The position numbers were made by a program, and so were the translations under genes. From positions 459,501-523,500 of the forward strand of contig NW_026732268.1 in assembly GCF_028476545.1 (NCBI RefSeq): a stretch of 64,000 nt of DNA, read 5' to 3'. The stretch is from Physella acuta. Its lineage: Eukaryota > Mollusca > Gastropoda > Physidae. Shown here piece by piece: positions 23,913 through 37,800 of this stretch (positions are counted from its first letter, which is position 1; each line of letters starts with the position of its first letter). Under the pieces are notes generated by a model, which ran no database searches, was not told where the DNA came from, and worked only from the letters and a program-made list of their open reading frames with translations.

Positions 23913-24112
23913 CAGCCGAGCCTGGATGGGACTGAAGGCTACAAGTGTACCAGGGTTGTACATCTGGCTGGATGGCCGCAGCACTAGTGCCTTCAACAAC
24001 TGGTCAGCTGGGGGTGGGGACGGAGCCTGCGTCTCTCTTGACCAGTCAGGACTTTGGCACACAGAGCCGTGTCAGCAGGAAAAACTTTTTGTCTGCCAGT
24101 ACAGTCAAGAAG
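23913..24112 (+). CDS. PKD1: PKD1 exon: C-type lectin domain, C-terminal half
   Basis: This 200-bp exon follows the acceptor TTTGTCCACTAG and ends GAAG|GTTTGT. It reads SRAWMGLKATSVPGLYIWLD and continues FNNWSAGGGDGACVSLDQSG and LWHTEPCQQEKLFVCQY. The WMGL strand, the NW motif, the GACV Cys, W-x-x-x-x-C and the terminal FVC are the standard C-type lectin long-form signature. No clear EPN or QPD calcium/sugar motif is visible, so sugar binding is uncertain. A (TA)n microsatellite fills most of the short intron before it. It leaves in phase 1. Confidence 0.92.
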
Positions 24113-24137
24113 GTTTGTCAATCTGGCAAGTCACGTG

Positions 24138-25590
24138 ACCAATCACATCCCGTGACTAGACCAATCACATCATGTGACTAGACCAATCACATCATGTGAC
24201 TAGACCAATCACATCATGTGACTAGACCAAACACATCATGTGACTAGACCAAACACATCATGTGACTAGACCAATCACATCATGTGACTAGACCAAACAC
24301 ATCATGTGACTAGACCAATCACATCATGTGACTAGACCAATCACATCATGTGACTAGACCAAACACATCATGTGACTAGACCAAACACATCATGTGACTA
24401 GACCAATCACATACTAGACCAAACACATCATGTGACTAGACCAAACACATCATGTGACTAGACCAAACACATCATGTGACTTGACCAAACACATCATGTG
24501 ACTAGACCAAACACATCATGTGACTAGACCAAACACATCATGTGACTAGACCAAACACATCATGTGACTAGACCAATCACATCATGTGACTAGACCAATC
24601 ACATCATGTGACTAGACCAATCACATCATGTGACTAGACCAAACACATCATGTGACTAGACCAATCACATCATGTGACTAGACCAATCTCATCATGTGAC
24701 TAGACCAAACACATCATGTGACTAGACCAAACACATCATGTGACTAGACCAATCACATCATGTGACTAGACCAAACACATCATGTGACTAGACCAATCAC
24801 ATCATGTGACTAGACCAATCACATCATGTGACTAGACCAAACACATCATGTGACTAGACCAAACACATCATGTGACTAGACCAATCACATCATGTGACTA
24901 GACCAATCACATCATGTGACTAGACCAAACACATCATGTGACTAGACCAAACACATCATGTGACTAGACCAAACACATCATGTGACTAGACCAAACACAT
25001 CATGTGACTAGACCAAACACATCATGTGACTAGACCAAACACATCATGTGACTAGACCAAACACATCATGTGACTAGACCAAACACATCATGTGACTAGA
25101 CCAAACACATCATGTGACTAGACCAATCACATCATGTGACTAGACCAATCACATCATGTGACTAGACCAAACACATCATGTGACTAGACCAATCACATAC
25201 TAGACCAAACACATCATGTGACTAGACCAAACACATCATGTGACTAGACCAATCACATGTGACTAGACCAATCTCATCATGTGACTAGACCAAACACATC
25301 ATGTGACTAGACCAAACACATCATGTGACTAGACCAAACACATCATGTGACTAGACCAAACACATCATGTGACTAGACCAAACACATCATGTGACTAGAC
25401 CAAACACATCATGTGACTAGACCAAACACATCATGTGACTAGACCAATCACATCATGTGACTAGACCAAACACATCATGTGACTAGACCAATCACATCAT
25501 GTGACTAGACCAATCACATCATGTGACTAGACCAATCACATCATGTGACTAGACCAAACACATCATGTGACTAGACCAATCACATCATGT
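24138..25590. repeat. Minisatellite, 22-bp unit
   Basis: About 66 units of CATGTGACTAGACCAAACAC plus AT, with ATCAC variants and a few shortened units (near 24413, 25195, 25255). The unit contains the palindromic-like TGTGACTAGAC. It fills the intron after the second lectin exon. Confidence 0.96.
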
Positions 25591-25640
25591 ACACTATTAA
25601 TATAATTACCCAACCTGGCTTCTTGTCACCCTTTTTGTGG

Positions 25641-25738
25641 CAGGTATTATCCAATCTTCAATCTACTGATTGTATTATCCAATCTTCAATCTACTGATTG
25701 TATTATCCAATCTTCAATCTACTGATTGTATTATCTAA
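25641..25738. repeat. 28-bp tandem repeat before acceptor
   Basis: Three full copies and one partial copy of TATTATCCAATCTTCAATCT plus ACTGATTG, just before the 25760 exon's acceptor. Confidence 0.9.
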
Positions 25739-25759
25739 ACTTTGTACTTGTGATTTCAG

Positions 25760-27967
25760 TAGAACTGCGAGTAAGCTGGCAAATGCTGGGCCTGGTCCCA
25801 TTGCTAGATGAGCCTTTATTGCCAACGTTGGTCATAGAACTTGGAGCAGCCCCAGCAACACCTTCATCTTACACTTACATACTGCCAGGTGCAACATCTT
25901 CATCTTACACTTACATACTGCCAGGTGCAACATCTTCATCTTACACTTACATACTGCCAGGTGCAACATCTTCATCTTACACTTACATACTGCCAGGTGC
26001 AACATCTTCATCTTACACTTACATACTGCCAGGTGCAACATCTTCATCTTACACTTACATACTGCCAGGTGCAACATCTTCATCTTACACTTACATACTG
26101 CCAGGTGCAACATCTTTATCTTACACTTACATACTGCCAGGTGCAACATCTTCATCTTACACTTACATACTGCCAGGTGCAACATCTTCATCTTACACTT
26201 ACATACTGCCAGGTGCAACATCTTCATCTTACACTTACATACTGCCAGGTGCAACATCTTCATCTTACACTTACATACTGCCAGGTGCAACATCTTCATC
26301 TTACATTTACATACTGCCAGGTGCAACATCTTCATCTTACACTTACATACTGCCAGGTGCAACATCTTCATCTTACACTTACATACTGCCAGGTGCAACA
26401 TCTTCATCTTACACTTACATACTGCCAGGTGCAACATCTTCATCTTACACTTACATACTGCCAGGTGCAACATCTTCATCTTACACTTACATACTGCCAG
26501 GTGCAAAATCTTCCACTTACACTTACATACTGCCAGGTGCAACATCTTCATCTTACACTTACATACTGCCAGATGCAACATCATCTTACACTTACATACT
26601 GCCAGATGCAACATCTTCATCTTACACTTACATACTGCCAGGTGCAACATCTTCATCTTACACTTACATACTGCCAGATGCAACATCTTCATCTTACACT
26701 TACATACTGCCAGGTGCAACATCTTCATCTTACACTTACATACTGCCAGGTGCAACATCTTCATCTTACACTTACATACTGCCAGGTGCAACATCTTCAT
26801 CTTACACTTACATACTGCCAGATGCAACATCTTCATCTTACACTTACATACTGCCAGGTGCAACATCTTCGTCTTACACTTACATACTGCCAGGTGCAAC
26901 ATCTTCATCTTACACTTACATACTGCCAGGTGCAACATCTTCATCTTACACTTACATACTTCCAGGTGCAACATCTTCATCTTACACTTACATACTGCCA
27001 GGTGCAACATCTTCATCTTACACTTACATACTGCCAGGTGCAACATCTTCATCTTACACTTACATACTGCCAGGTGCAACATCTTCATCTTACACTTACA
27101 TACTGCCAGGTGCAACATCTTCATCTTACACTTACATACTGCCAGGTGCAACATCTTCATCTTACACTTACATACTGCCAGGTGCAACATCTTCATCTTA
27201 CACTTACATACTGCCAGGTGCAACATCTTCATCTTACACTTACATACTGCCAGGTGCAACATCTTCATCTTACACTTACATACTGCCAGGTGCAACATCA
27301 TCTTACACTTACATACTGCCAGATGCAACATCTTCATCTTACACTTACATACTGCCAGGTGCAACATCTTCATCTTACACTTACATACTGCCAGATGCAA
27401 CATCTTCATCTTACACTTACATACTGCCATGTGCAACATCTTCATCTTACACTTACATACTGCCAGGTGCAACATCTTCATCTTACACTTACATACTGCC
27501 AGGTGCAACATCTTCATCTTACACTTACATACTGCCAGGTGCAACATCTTCATCTTACACTTACATACTGCCAGGTGCAACATCTTCATCTTACACTTAC
27601 ATACTGCCAGGTGCAAAATCTTCATCTTACACTTACATACTGCCAGGTGCAACATCTTCATCTTACACTTACATACTGCCAGGTGCAACATCATCTTACA
27701 CTTACATACTGCCAGATGCAACATCTTCATCTTACACTTACATACTGCCAGGTGCAACATCTTCATCTTACACTTACATACTGCCAGATGCAACATCTTC
27801 ATCTTACACTTACATACTGCCATGTGCAACATCTTCATCTTACACTTACATACTGCCAGGTGCAACATCTTCATCTTACACTTACATACTGCCAGGTGCG
27901 ACATCTTCATCTTACACTTACATACTGCCAGATTCAACATCTTCATCTTACACTTACATACTGCCAG
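25760..27967 (+). CDS. PKD1: PKD1 exon with 36-bp coding-frame repeat array (about 58 units)
   Basis: The acceptor is TGTGATTTCAG. The unique start reads VELRVSWQMLGLVPLLDEPL, then LPTLVIELGAAPATPSSYTY. From about 25860 a 12-residue unit, GATSSSYTYILP, repeats about 58 times up to CCAG|GTAACT at 27967. The whole stretch stays open in the exon frame. Length variants are 33 bp (one TCT lost), never frameshifting. Phase in and out (1 and 1) fits the lectin exon before and the 28139 exon after (CTG CCA G|GT ACC). Alternatively the exon ends at the first unit (25887, CCAG|GTGCAA), making the rest an intronic copy of the exon end and donor. A 36-bp unit also keeps other frames open, so openness alone does not prove coding. 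The unique N-terminal part is well supported, the repeat domain less so. Confidence 0.6.
25857..27967. repeat. 36-bp array ending at a splice donor
   Basis: About 58 units containing TCATCTTACACTTACATACT and ending GCCAG. Three 33-bp units lack one triplet. The triplet-short units recur in the same order (near 26580, 27295, 27690) with neighbouring GATGCAAC variants, showing block duplication. See the exon entry for the coding interpretation. Confidence 0.97.
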
Positions 27968-28138
27968 GTAACTTCTCAAACAACGGGTACTCTTTTATTT
28001 ATAACCAAATAATAGTCTTCTTAAACTCAAGGGTATTTTTAAGGAAATAACAGGAACATTTAATTTGGCCACAAGAAATTTTTTGATCTGGCCAGTAGGC
28101 TGTATCTAATGACTCAATATCTGCCGTGTATCTGTCAG

Positions 28139-28270
28139 GTACCTGGTTTAACAGTGCTGGAAATATCTTTAGGCTTTATCTGCTGACTAAATCTCTGGAC
28201 ATTCCAGCCTTGCTTGCCCTGCAAATTTGGCGTCCTTTTTGTCAGAGGGGAATGTATCTCAGAAGTCCAG
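28139..28270 (+). CDS. PKD1: PKD1 exon between lectin and Cys-rich module
   Basis: This 132-bp exon lies between the acceptor GTATCTGTCAG and the donor GTGAGT (28271). With G from upstream it reads GTWFNSAGNIFRLYLLTKSL, then DIPALLALQIWRPFCQRGMY. No stop, and phase 1 in and out matches both neighbours. I do not recognise a named domain. Its position corresponds to the linker between the lectin domain and the LDL-A-like region of polycystin-1. The donor region (CCAGGTGAGTGA) is echoed by the short 14-bp-type repeats that follow. Confidence 0.82.
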
Positions 28271-28902
28271 GTGAGTGAGAAATAGCCAGTGTAACGCCAG
28301 GTGTGACAATGTTTGGCCAGGTATGACAGGTCAGGTGTGATAGGCCAGGTATGACCGGTCAGGTGTGACAGGTCAGGTGTGACAGGTCAGGTGTGACAGG
28401 TCAGGTGTGACAGGCCAGGTGTGACAGGTCAGGTGTGACAATGTTTGGCCAGGTGTGACAGGTCAGGTGTGACAGGTCAGGTGTGACAGGCCAGGTGTGA
28501 CAGGTCAGGTGTGACAGGTCAGGTGTGACAGGTCAGGTGTGACAATGTTTGGCCAGGTATGACAGGTCAGGTGTGATAGGCCAGGTATGACCGGTCAGGT
28601 GTGACAGGCCAGGTGTGACAGGTCAGGTGTGACAATGTTTGGCTAGGTGTGACAGGCCAAGTGTGACAATGTTTGGCCAGGTATGACAGATCAGGTGTGA
28701 CAGGCCAGGTGTGACAGGCCAGGTGTGACAGGTCAGGTGTGACAATGTTTGGCCAGGTGTGACAGGTCAGGTGTGACAGGTCAGGTGTGACAGGTCAGGT
28801 GTGACAGGCCAGGTGTGACAGGTCAGGTGTGACAATGTTTGGCCAGGTGTGACAGGTCAGGTGTGACAGGTCAGGTGTGACAGGTCAGGTGTGACAGGTC
28901 AG
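28271..28902. repeat. 14-bp-type minisatellite (CAGGTGTGACAGGT)
   Basis: Short units of GTGTGACAGGTCAG with GGCCAG variants and interspersed GTGTGACAATGTTTGGCCAG. It starts near the donor CCAGGTGAGTGA and each unit retains CAGGTGTGA, a donor-like string. Confidence 0.93.
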
Positions 28903-29733
28903 AACTATGACCTCTGACATTAGAGCTCTGACCCCTGACATCAGAAATATGACCCCTGACATTAGAACTATGACCCCTGACATTAGAACTATGACCCCTG
29001 ACATTAGAACTATGACCCCTGACATTAGAACTATGACCCCTTACATTAGAACTATGACCCCTGACATTAGAACTATGACCCCTGACATTAGAACTATGAC
29101 CCCTGACATTAGAACTATGACCCCTGACATTAGAACTATGACCCCTGACATTAGAGCCATGACCCCTTACATTAGAACTATGACCCGTGACATCAGAACT
29201 ATGACCCCTGACATTAGAACTATGACCCCTGACATCAGAACTATGACCCGTGACATCAGAACTATGACCCTGACATTAGAACTATGACCCCTGACATTAG
29301 AACCATGACCCCTTACATTAGAACTATGACCCGTGACATCAGAACTATGACCCCTGACATTAGAACTATGACCCCTCACATCAGAACTATGACCCGTGAC
29401 ATCAGAACTATGACCCTGACATTAGAACTATGACCCCTGACATCAGAACTATGACCCGTGACATCAGAACTATGACCCTGACATTAGAACTATGACCCCT
29501 GACATTAGAGCCATGACCCCTTACATTAGAACTATGACCCGTGACATCAGAACTATGACCCCTGACATTAGAACTATGACCCCTGACATCAGAACTATGA
29601 CCCGTGACATCAGAACTATGACCCTGACATTAGAACTATGACCCGTGACATCAGAACTATGACCCCTGACATCAGAACTATGACCCGTGACATTAGAGCT
29701 ATGACCCCTGACATTAGAACCATTGAACCCTAA
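28903..29733. repeat. 20-bp minisatellite
   Basis: About 42 units of CTGACATTAGAACTATGACC with CATCAGAA and CCGTGACA variants, some one base shorter. It fills the intron up to about 35 bp before the giant exon's acceptor. Confidence 0.94.
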
Positions 29734-29768
29734 AGCTGTAAAGACGTGTATTTGACACCCCTCCCCAG

Positions 29769-32700
29769 GCTGTGGGTCCGCAAGTCCTTACTTCACCTGC
29801 GTCAGTTCAGCTGTAGAGAGCTGCAAGTCTGCTGAGTGTGATGCTGGCAGCTATTTCTGCTGGCTGACGTCAACCTGCCTGCCCCTTTCCTCCCCCTGCA
29901 CCTGTGCTAGCAGCTGGAGCCCATCTCTTGACTGTGAGAACCTCTCACAGCTGGCACAGCTGCAGCTGGTGCAGACTGTCCGTGTGTCTGTCCCAGCTAG
30001 GACACATTTTCTGCAGCTAGAGCTGGCCAGCGTTGTGTCCGTCCAGCCTGGTGACGTCATTGGCTTCCAGACCCAAGTTCCGGACCTGATCAGGTCTGAC
30101 GTGGTGCCAAGCTCTGTCTGGAGCCAAGCCTTGTTTTACCAGACGTCGCAATTCTGGAGCAATCCAGGGGACACAACGGCTTTAAGGGATTACAGTGTGA
30201 GCCAGGGCGTTTTGTTCCGAGTCAATGTGGTCTTTGCTAGTGCAGCTACTCTCAGCTGGAGCTATACACTGGCAGCTGGAGACTACAGCTTTAGCCTGAC
30301 TGCTCCAGGAGCTGGAGATGACACTGCTCCAGGTCATTCGCTCTCTTGTCATGTCCGTGTGTTAGAGAAGGTCGGGGGCCTGCGGTGGCTCCACCCTCCC
30401 GCCTACAACAGCACCGGCACGTCCGTGCACATCAATGTTGCCGTCAACCGGACACAGGATCTGCTCGTCAGTCTGTCATCTGGCACTGACCCGCGTGTCA
30501 CGTGGCTTTTTACTGAGGGTGACAAACTGACAAGCAACTGGACAAGCCACTGTCAGCCAGCTTGTCAGTCTGACACCAGCCTCACCCCCCCTCTTTATTC
30601 GGCGATGACTCGTCAGTTCTCTGGCCCATCGAGATTTGATGTCAGCGTGACCAACGGCGTGAGTACTGAGTCCCTGACTGTCTGGGTCAGCAGCTTCACG
30701 CCTCTCGCTGGGCTACAGCTGTACCCCACCAACTGCACCCAGATGACAGACTGCCAGCTGACAGACTGCCATGTGGCAAACTGTCAGCTGACAGACTGCC
30801 ATGTGGCAAACTGTCAGCTGATTGTGGAAGTGAATGCCACTCAATCGTTTAATGTCAGCCTTGAATCTGGGCTAGCTGAGACAGTGGTATACGCTGTGGA
30901 CGGAGTGAGTGTGGGTTCAGTCAGCCATAGCCTGAGCTACAGATTTGCTGAGGCTCGGGACTACCAGCTGAGTGTCAATGTGTCCAACCCCATCTCTTGG
31001 CTCAATGCCAGCCTTTTGGTTCGGGCCAGAATCAAAGCCAACTTCAGCTCTGCTAATCTAACGTTGAACAAGAGAACATTGTTCATGGGAGAGGTGCTCA
31101 ACTTCTCTGCTGTGGCCCCTGTCCAAGTTGGTGCCCACATTTCTCTCACCTGGAGCTTTGACACAGACATCATTAGCCAGCAGCTGACGGCAAGCTCTTC
31201 ATCTTTCTTTCAGCTGTACACGTGGACCAAAACTGGCAATGTGACAGTAGGTCTCCGGCTGCAGGATGCTTTTGGCAGTTCTCTTTCGGTGCACCAGGAC
31301 TTTGTTGTCTACAAGCACATCCAGTCCGTTACCATGACAACACCATCCAAGGTTCTAGCTACAGACGTCGAGTTTAACCTGACGATCGCTGTGGACGCGC
31401 TGGACAACAAGCACGGCTATGGATGGCTGAACTTCACTCTCAGCTGGGCGGATGGCGCACCAATCAGGGAATGGCAGGACCTGAGCCCGGTGCAGGTCAT
31501 TACCTGCAACCTGTCGCAGGTTGGTGAGCACCTGCTGCAGGTGCAGGTCAGCTCAGATGTTGACAGGCAGAATGTCATAACTAGCCTGAGCAAGCTGACA
31601 TTCCAAGAGGGCATATCAGAGCTGACATTGGAGTATGACGGTCCCAAGCATGTCAGCCAGCAAGTGACATTCTACCTGAGCCACACCAAAGGAACTGACG
31701 TCATCTACAGCATCAACTTTGGTGACGGCACACACGACAGCAGCTACCAGCAGAGCAACAACTTTTCCTACACGTACGCCCAGGCCAACGTGTACGAGGC
31801 CACGGCTGTCGCCAGGAATGACGTCAGCGTCAAAACACGCAGCCTCACACTCTACGCCTACGATGAAAATCTTTTGAAAATCATGAAAATAAGGGCCAGC
31901 GCCTGCGTGCCGGTCAGCTCAACGGTCACCCTCAGCGCACTGGTCGCCTCCCAGAGCCCGGCCAGCCTGCACTACAACTGGTCCCTGGGTAACGGCCAGG
32001 CTCTCGAGGGCCAGGGGCTGAGCGCCGTGTCCAGCAGCTACAGCAGTCTCGGGGCCTTCACTGTGGGACTCACCGTGTCAAACATCTCAGACGGCAGGGC
32101 TGACTCGGCACAGCGGGAGATCTGTGTTCAGGAGCCAGTCAGGGGCCTCTCTCTACACTACGTCAGCCCAGTGGCCTTGTGGGCTCCGGCGGCCCAGATC
32201 ATCGTGACGGCTCAGGTCATGCAGGGATCTAACCTGACCTTCTCGTGGTTTCTAGGCAACAGTGGACAAGTTGTGGGGAGCACAGAGACCTTGACCTTGA
32301 CGGTGACAGAACCTCGGCTGTACAGGCTGAGCGTGAAGGTCAGGAATGAGGTGAGTAAAGAGGATCAGGTCGCCCTGGTGTCTGTTGTTGGGGTCATCGC
32401 TGGACTGCAGGTCAGCTGTCTGGGGTGCCAGCCGAGGTTTTGTGCCAGAACAAATTCCAGCCTGGCATTGGTTGCCGCCCTGAAATCTGGAACTGATGAA
32501 ACCTACAGCTGGAGCATCAACAACGACAGCACTTTGTGTACAGGCAGATGGTGCATGTACAGCTTTGTGTCTGCCGGTGTGTACAGCCTGACCGTGACAG
32601 CCTCTAATGCTGTCAGCAGCGAGACAGCCAGGCTTGACCTGACGGCACAAGAGGAGATCACTGGGGTTGAAGTGACCATCTGGCCAGCCGTGGTGCAGGT

Positions 32701-34768
32701 GAACAAAGATCTGAGCCTTCATGTCCGGCTGTCCTCAGGCACCAATGTCAGCTACAGCTGGTCATGTGACAGCTGGTCATGTGACAGCGGGTCATGTGAC
32801 AGGTCAAGTGACATCAACAACTTGACTGTCATCTTCTCAAGCACTGGCCTTCACAGCTGTTCAGTGCGCGTCAGTAACAACGTGTCTTCTGTCACCCACA
32901 CTGTCAACATCACTGTCATTGATGTCATCACTGAGCTGTCCATCCGGCACTCTCTCATAATAGATGCCACAAACTTATACGCTGAACTGGGCAAGGAGTA
33001 CAATTTTACTGTCAGCACCAACACACACTTTCTTGTATCTTTTGATTGGGCAGTCAAAAGTAGCATTGAAACCAGCTCTAAAAGCGGCCCAGGTCTACAG
33101 TTCCTCTTTGCCTCGCTGGACGCCTACACGATGACAGTAACTGCTGCCAACAAGATGAGCACAATGAACGCCTCCCTCAGCATCCAAGTGGAGGAACGGA
33201 TAACCGGCTTGAGCCTGAACGTCAGCAGCTCCCTGCGTGTATTGCTGGGCCATGTGCTCAGGGTCAAGGCCGACATGGCCACTGGCTCGCACGTCCAGTT
33301 GGTGTGGTGGCTGGATGACTCACAACTCACCCTCACTGGACCCACCGGCCTGCTCACATTCGACTCAGTGGGCAACGTCACTTTAAAGGTTCTGGCTAAA
33401 AATAGCATCAATTCGGCAATGGCGTCTACACACGTGTTGGTGCTTGAGCCAGTAGCAGGCGTGTTTATAGTAGTAGATTGGGACACAGCACACATGAACA
33501 CAACAAACCTGAACACAACACACCTGAACACAACACACCTGAACACAAGGTACGTGAAGCTTGGCTCTACTCTAACGTTCTCAGCTCCCAGCGTCTCAGG
33601 GTCAGACCTGACCTACACCTGGACCTTGTGTGACCTGACGACCTTGTGTGACCTGACGACCTTGTGTGACCTGACGACCTTGTGTGACCTGACGAGCCAG
33701 GCTCCTGGCACAGAGCATCGTGCTGTCAACTGGACCGTCCAGTGGAATACGCCTGGCCAGTATAGACTGGTTCTGGCGGTGACAAATGAGCTGAGTCATG
33801 CAAGTGATTCTTTGGACATCTACGTTGAGGGGGAAATCACAGACCTGCACGTGTTAGTCAGTGAGGGCGTGCTTGCTACAGGTACCAATGTCACTTTACA
33901 AAGTTCGGTCAACCCTAGTGCCAGTGGCGTAACCTTCTCGTGGGTGCTGGATGAGGTGACCTTGCAGGGCCCTCAGGTGGTGACCCAGTTTGTAGAGCCT
34001 GGCTGTTGGAGCGTCCATCTCCTGGCTTCTAACAACGTCTCCAACATGTCTGCGCATGCGCTAGTCTGTGCCCAACAGCCAGTGGCCGGTCTAGCTATTT
34101 TAGATTGTAGTCTGCGCCAGGAGGCTCGGTCTTTGACTGCTCTCAGAGCAAGTCTGTCACAAGGAACAAATGTCACCTTCAGATGGTATATTGAAGACAG
34201 CGCTAGCAACATCACTTTACATGGTCAAAATGTCAGCCATTTTTTCCCTGATGAAGGAAGGTATAAGCTTGTACTTGTTGCACAGAATAATATTAGCACT
34301 CAGGTTTCTCTGTGCTTTAAAGAACTACAACTCCCTGTAGCTGGTGTCAGACTTACTATTGCAGACCCTAAACCAGACTACATCTTTCAGAATGAAAATG
34401 TGACATTCCTAGCAATAGGAAATCATTTTCTTTTTGCCCAGTTTAACTGGACCTTCTCTTCTAAGGGCAGCTACTCTACTCGAACTAATTCCATTCAAGT
34501 TAGTTTTGCTGAAGTTGGCAACTACACATTGAATTTGTCTGTCTGGAATGACATCAGTCAGCTAGTGACTAGCCTGGAGTTCAGAGTTCAAACTTTTCTC
34601 TGCAAGCTGCCAAAAGTTGCCCATGTTGGATCAGCCAACAGAACAATGTCAAGGTCAGAGAGACTAGAACTGGAGGCAGCAGTAGACCTGCTGGGCTGTC
34701 GCGACTACCTGGCCACACATACCTGGCAGGTGTTTCAGGGACCCACCTGTCTGCACCTGGACAAGAAG
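29769..34768 (+). CDS. PKD1: PKD1 giant exon: Cys-rich module, about 15 PKD domains, start of REJ
   Basis: This single 5,000-bp exon (acceptor CCCCTCCCCAG, donor GTATCT at 34769) encodes 1,666 full codons with no stop. The first ~55 residues carry nine cysteines (LDL-A-like position). About 180 residues of linker follow, including VVSVQPGDVIGFQ. From about 30370 to 34590 I count roughly 15 PKD repeats, each ending in the strand and turn seen in GVYSLTVTASNAVSS or GLHSCSVRVSNNVSS. WDFGDG itself is mostly lost, though INFGDGTHD is kept near 31720. The end, ERLELEAAVDLLGCRDYL, begins REJ. Human PKD1 also holds most PKD repeats in one giant exon, and 15 matches human repeats II-XVI. Small in-frame coding repeats occur near 30740-30825, 32758-32800, 33497-33545 and 33615-33690. 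It leaves in phase 0. Confidence 0.95.
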
Positions 34769-34809
34769 GTATCTGACTTGCACTCAAAACATTTTCTCAC
34801 CTTCATTTC

Positions 34810-37800
34810 ATATCTGTAATACATTGACAGCTCCAAACATATTGACAGCTCCAAACATATCTATAATACATTGACAGCTTCAAACATACATTGACAGCTC
34901 TAAACATATCTATAATACATTGACAGCTCCAAACATGTCTATAATACATTGACAGCTCCAAACATATCTATAATACATTGACAGCTCCAAACATACATTG
35001 ACAGCTCTAAACATATCTATAATACATTGACAGCTGCAAACATATCTATAATACATTGACAGCTGCAAACATATCTATAATACATTGACAGCTCCAAACA
35101 TATCTATAATACATTGACAGCTCCAAACATCTATAATACATTGACAGCTCCAAACATACATTGACAGCTCCAAACATGTCTATAATACATTGACAGTTCC
35201 AAACATGTCTATAATACATTGACAGCTATAAACATATCTATAATACATTGACAGCTCCAAACATCTATAATACATTGACAGCTCCAAACATATCTGTAAT
35301 ACATTGACAGCTCCAAACATGTCTATAATACATTGACAGCTCCAAACATATCTATAATACATTGACAGCTCCAAACATGTCTATAATACATTGACAGCTC
35401 CAAACATATCTATAATACATTGACAGCTCCAAACATATCTATAATACATTGACAGCTTCAAACATATCTATAATACATTGACAGCTCCAAACATATCTAT
35501 AATACATTGACAGCTCCAAACATCTATAATACATTGACAGTTCCAAACATATCTATAACACATTGACAGCTCCAAACATCTATAATACTTGACAGCTCCA
35601 AACATATCTATAATACATTGACAGCTCCAAACATATCTATAATACATTGACAGCTCCAAACATATCTATAATACATTGACAGCTCCAAACATGTCTATAA
35701 TACATTGACAGCTTCAAACATATCTATAATACATTGACAGCTCCAAACATATCTATAATACATTGACAGCTCCAAACATCTATAATACATTGACAGTTCC
35801 AAACATATCTATAACACATTGACAGCTCCAAACATCTATAATACATTGACAGCTCCAAACATATCTATAATACATTGACAGCTCCAAACATATCTATAAT
35901 ACATTGACAGCTCCAAACATACATTGACAGCTCCATACATACATTGACAGCTCCAAACATATCTGTAATACATTGACAGCTCCAAACATATCTATAATAC
36001 ATTGACAGCTCCAAACATGTCTATAATACATTGACAGCTCCAAACATGTCTATAATACATTGACAGCTCCAAACATACATTGACAGCTCCAAACATTTCT
36101 ATAATACATTGACAGCTCCAAACATGTCTATAATACATTGACAGCTCCAAACATATCTATAATACATTGACAGCTCCAAACATACATTGACAGCTCCAAA
36201 AATGTCTATAATACATTGACAGTTCCAAACATCTATAATACATTGACAGCTCCAAACATACATTGACAGCTCCAAACATGTCTATAATACATTGACAGCT
36301 CCAAACATACATTGACAGCTCCAAACATGTCTATAATACATTGACAGCTCCAAACATCTATAATACATTGACAGCTCGAAACATACATTGACAGCTCCAA
36401 TCATGTCTATAATACATGGACAGTTCCAAACATGTCTATAATACATTGACAGCTCCAAACATATCTATAATACATTGACAGCTCCAAACATACATTGACA
36501 GCTCCAAACATGTCTATAATACATTGACAGCTCCAAACATACATTGACAGCTCCAAACACATCTATAATACATTGACAGCTCCAAACATACATTGACAGC
36601 TCCAAACATATCTATAATACATTGACAGCTCCAATCATACATTGACAGCTCTAAACATATCTGTAATACATTGACAGCTCCAAACATATCTATAATACAT
36701 TGAGAGCTCCGAACATATCTATAATACATTGACATTTCCAAACATATCTATAATACACTGACAGCTCCAAACATACATTGACAGCTGCAAACATATCTAT
36801 AATACATTGACAGCTGCAAACATATCTATAATACATTGACAGCTCCAAACATATCTATAATACATTGACAGCTCCAAACATATCTATAATACATTGACAG
36901 CTCCAAACATACATTGACAGCTCCAAACATATCTGTAATACATTGACAGCTCCAAACATACATTGACAGCTCCAAACATACATTGACAGCTCCAAACATA
37001 TCTATAATACATTGACAGCTCCAAGCATATCTATAATACATTGACAGCTCCAAACATATCTGTAATACATTAACAGCTCCAAACATATCTATAATACATT
37101 GACAGCTCCAAACATATCTATAATACATTGACAGCTCCAAACATACATTGACAGCTCCAAACATGTCTATAATACATTGACAGCTCCAAACATACATTGA
37201 CAGCTCCAAACATATCTATAATACATTGACAGCTCCAAACATACATTGACAGCTCCAAACATGTCTATAATACATTGACAGCTCCAAACATATCTATAAT
37301 ACATTGACAGCTCCAAACATATCTATAATACATTGACAGCTCCAAACATATCTGTAATACATTGACAGCTCCAAACATACATTGACAGCTCCAAACATGT
37401 CTATAATACATTGACAGCTCCAAACATATCTATAATACATTGACAGCTCCAAACATGTCTATTATACATTGACAGCTGCAAACATCTATAATACATTGAC
37501 AGTTCCAAACATATCTATAACACATTGACAGCTCCAAACATCTATAATACATTGACAGCTCCAAACATATCTATAATACATTGACAGCTCCAAACATATC
37601 TATAATACATTGACAGCTCCAAACATACATTGACAGCTCCATACATACATTGACAGCTCCAAACATATCTGTAATACATTGACAGCTCCAAACATATCTA
37701 TAATACATTGACAGCTCCAAACATGTCTATAATACATTGACAGCTCCAAACATGTCTATAATACATTGACAGCTCCAAACATACATTGACAGCTCCAAAC

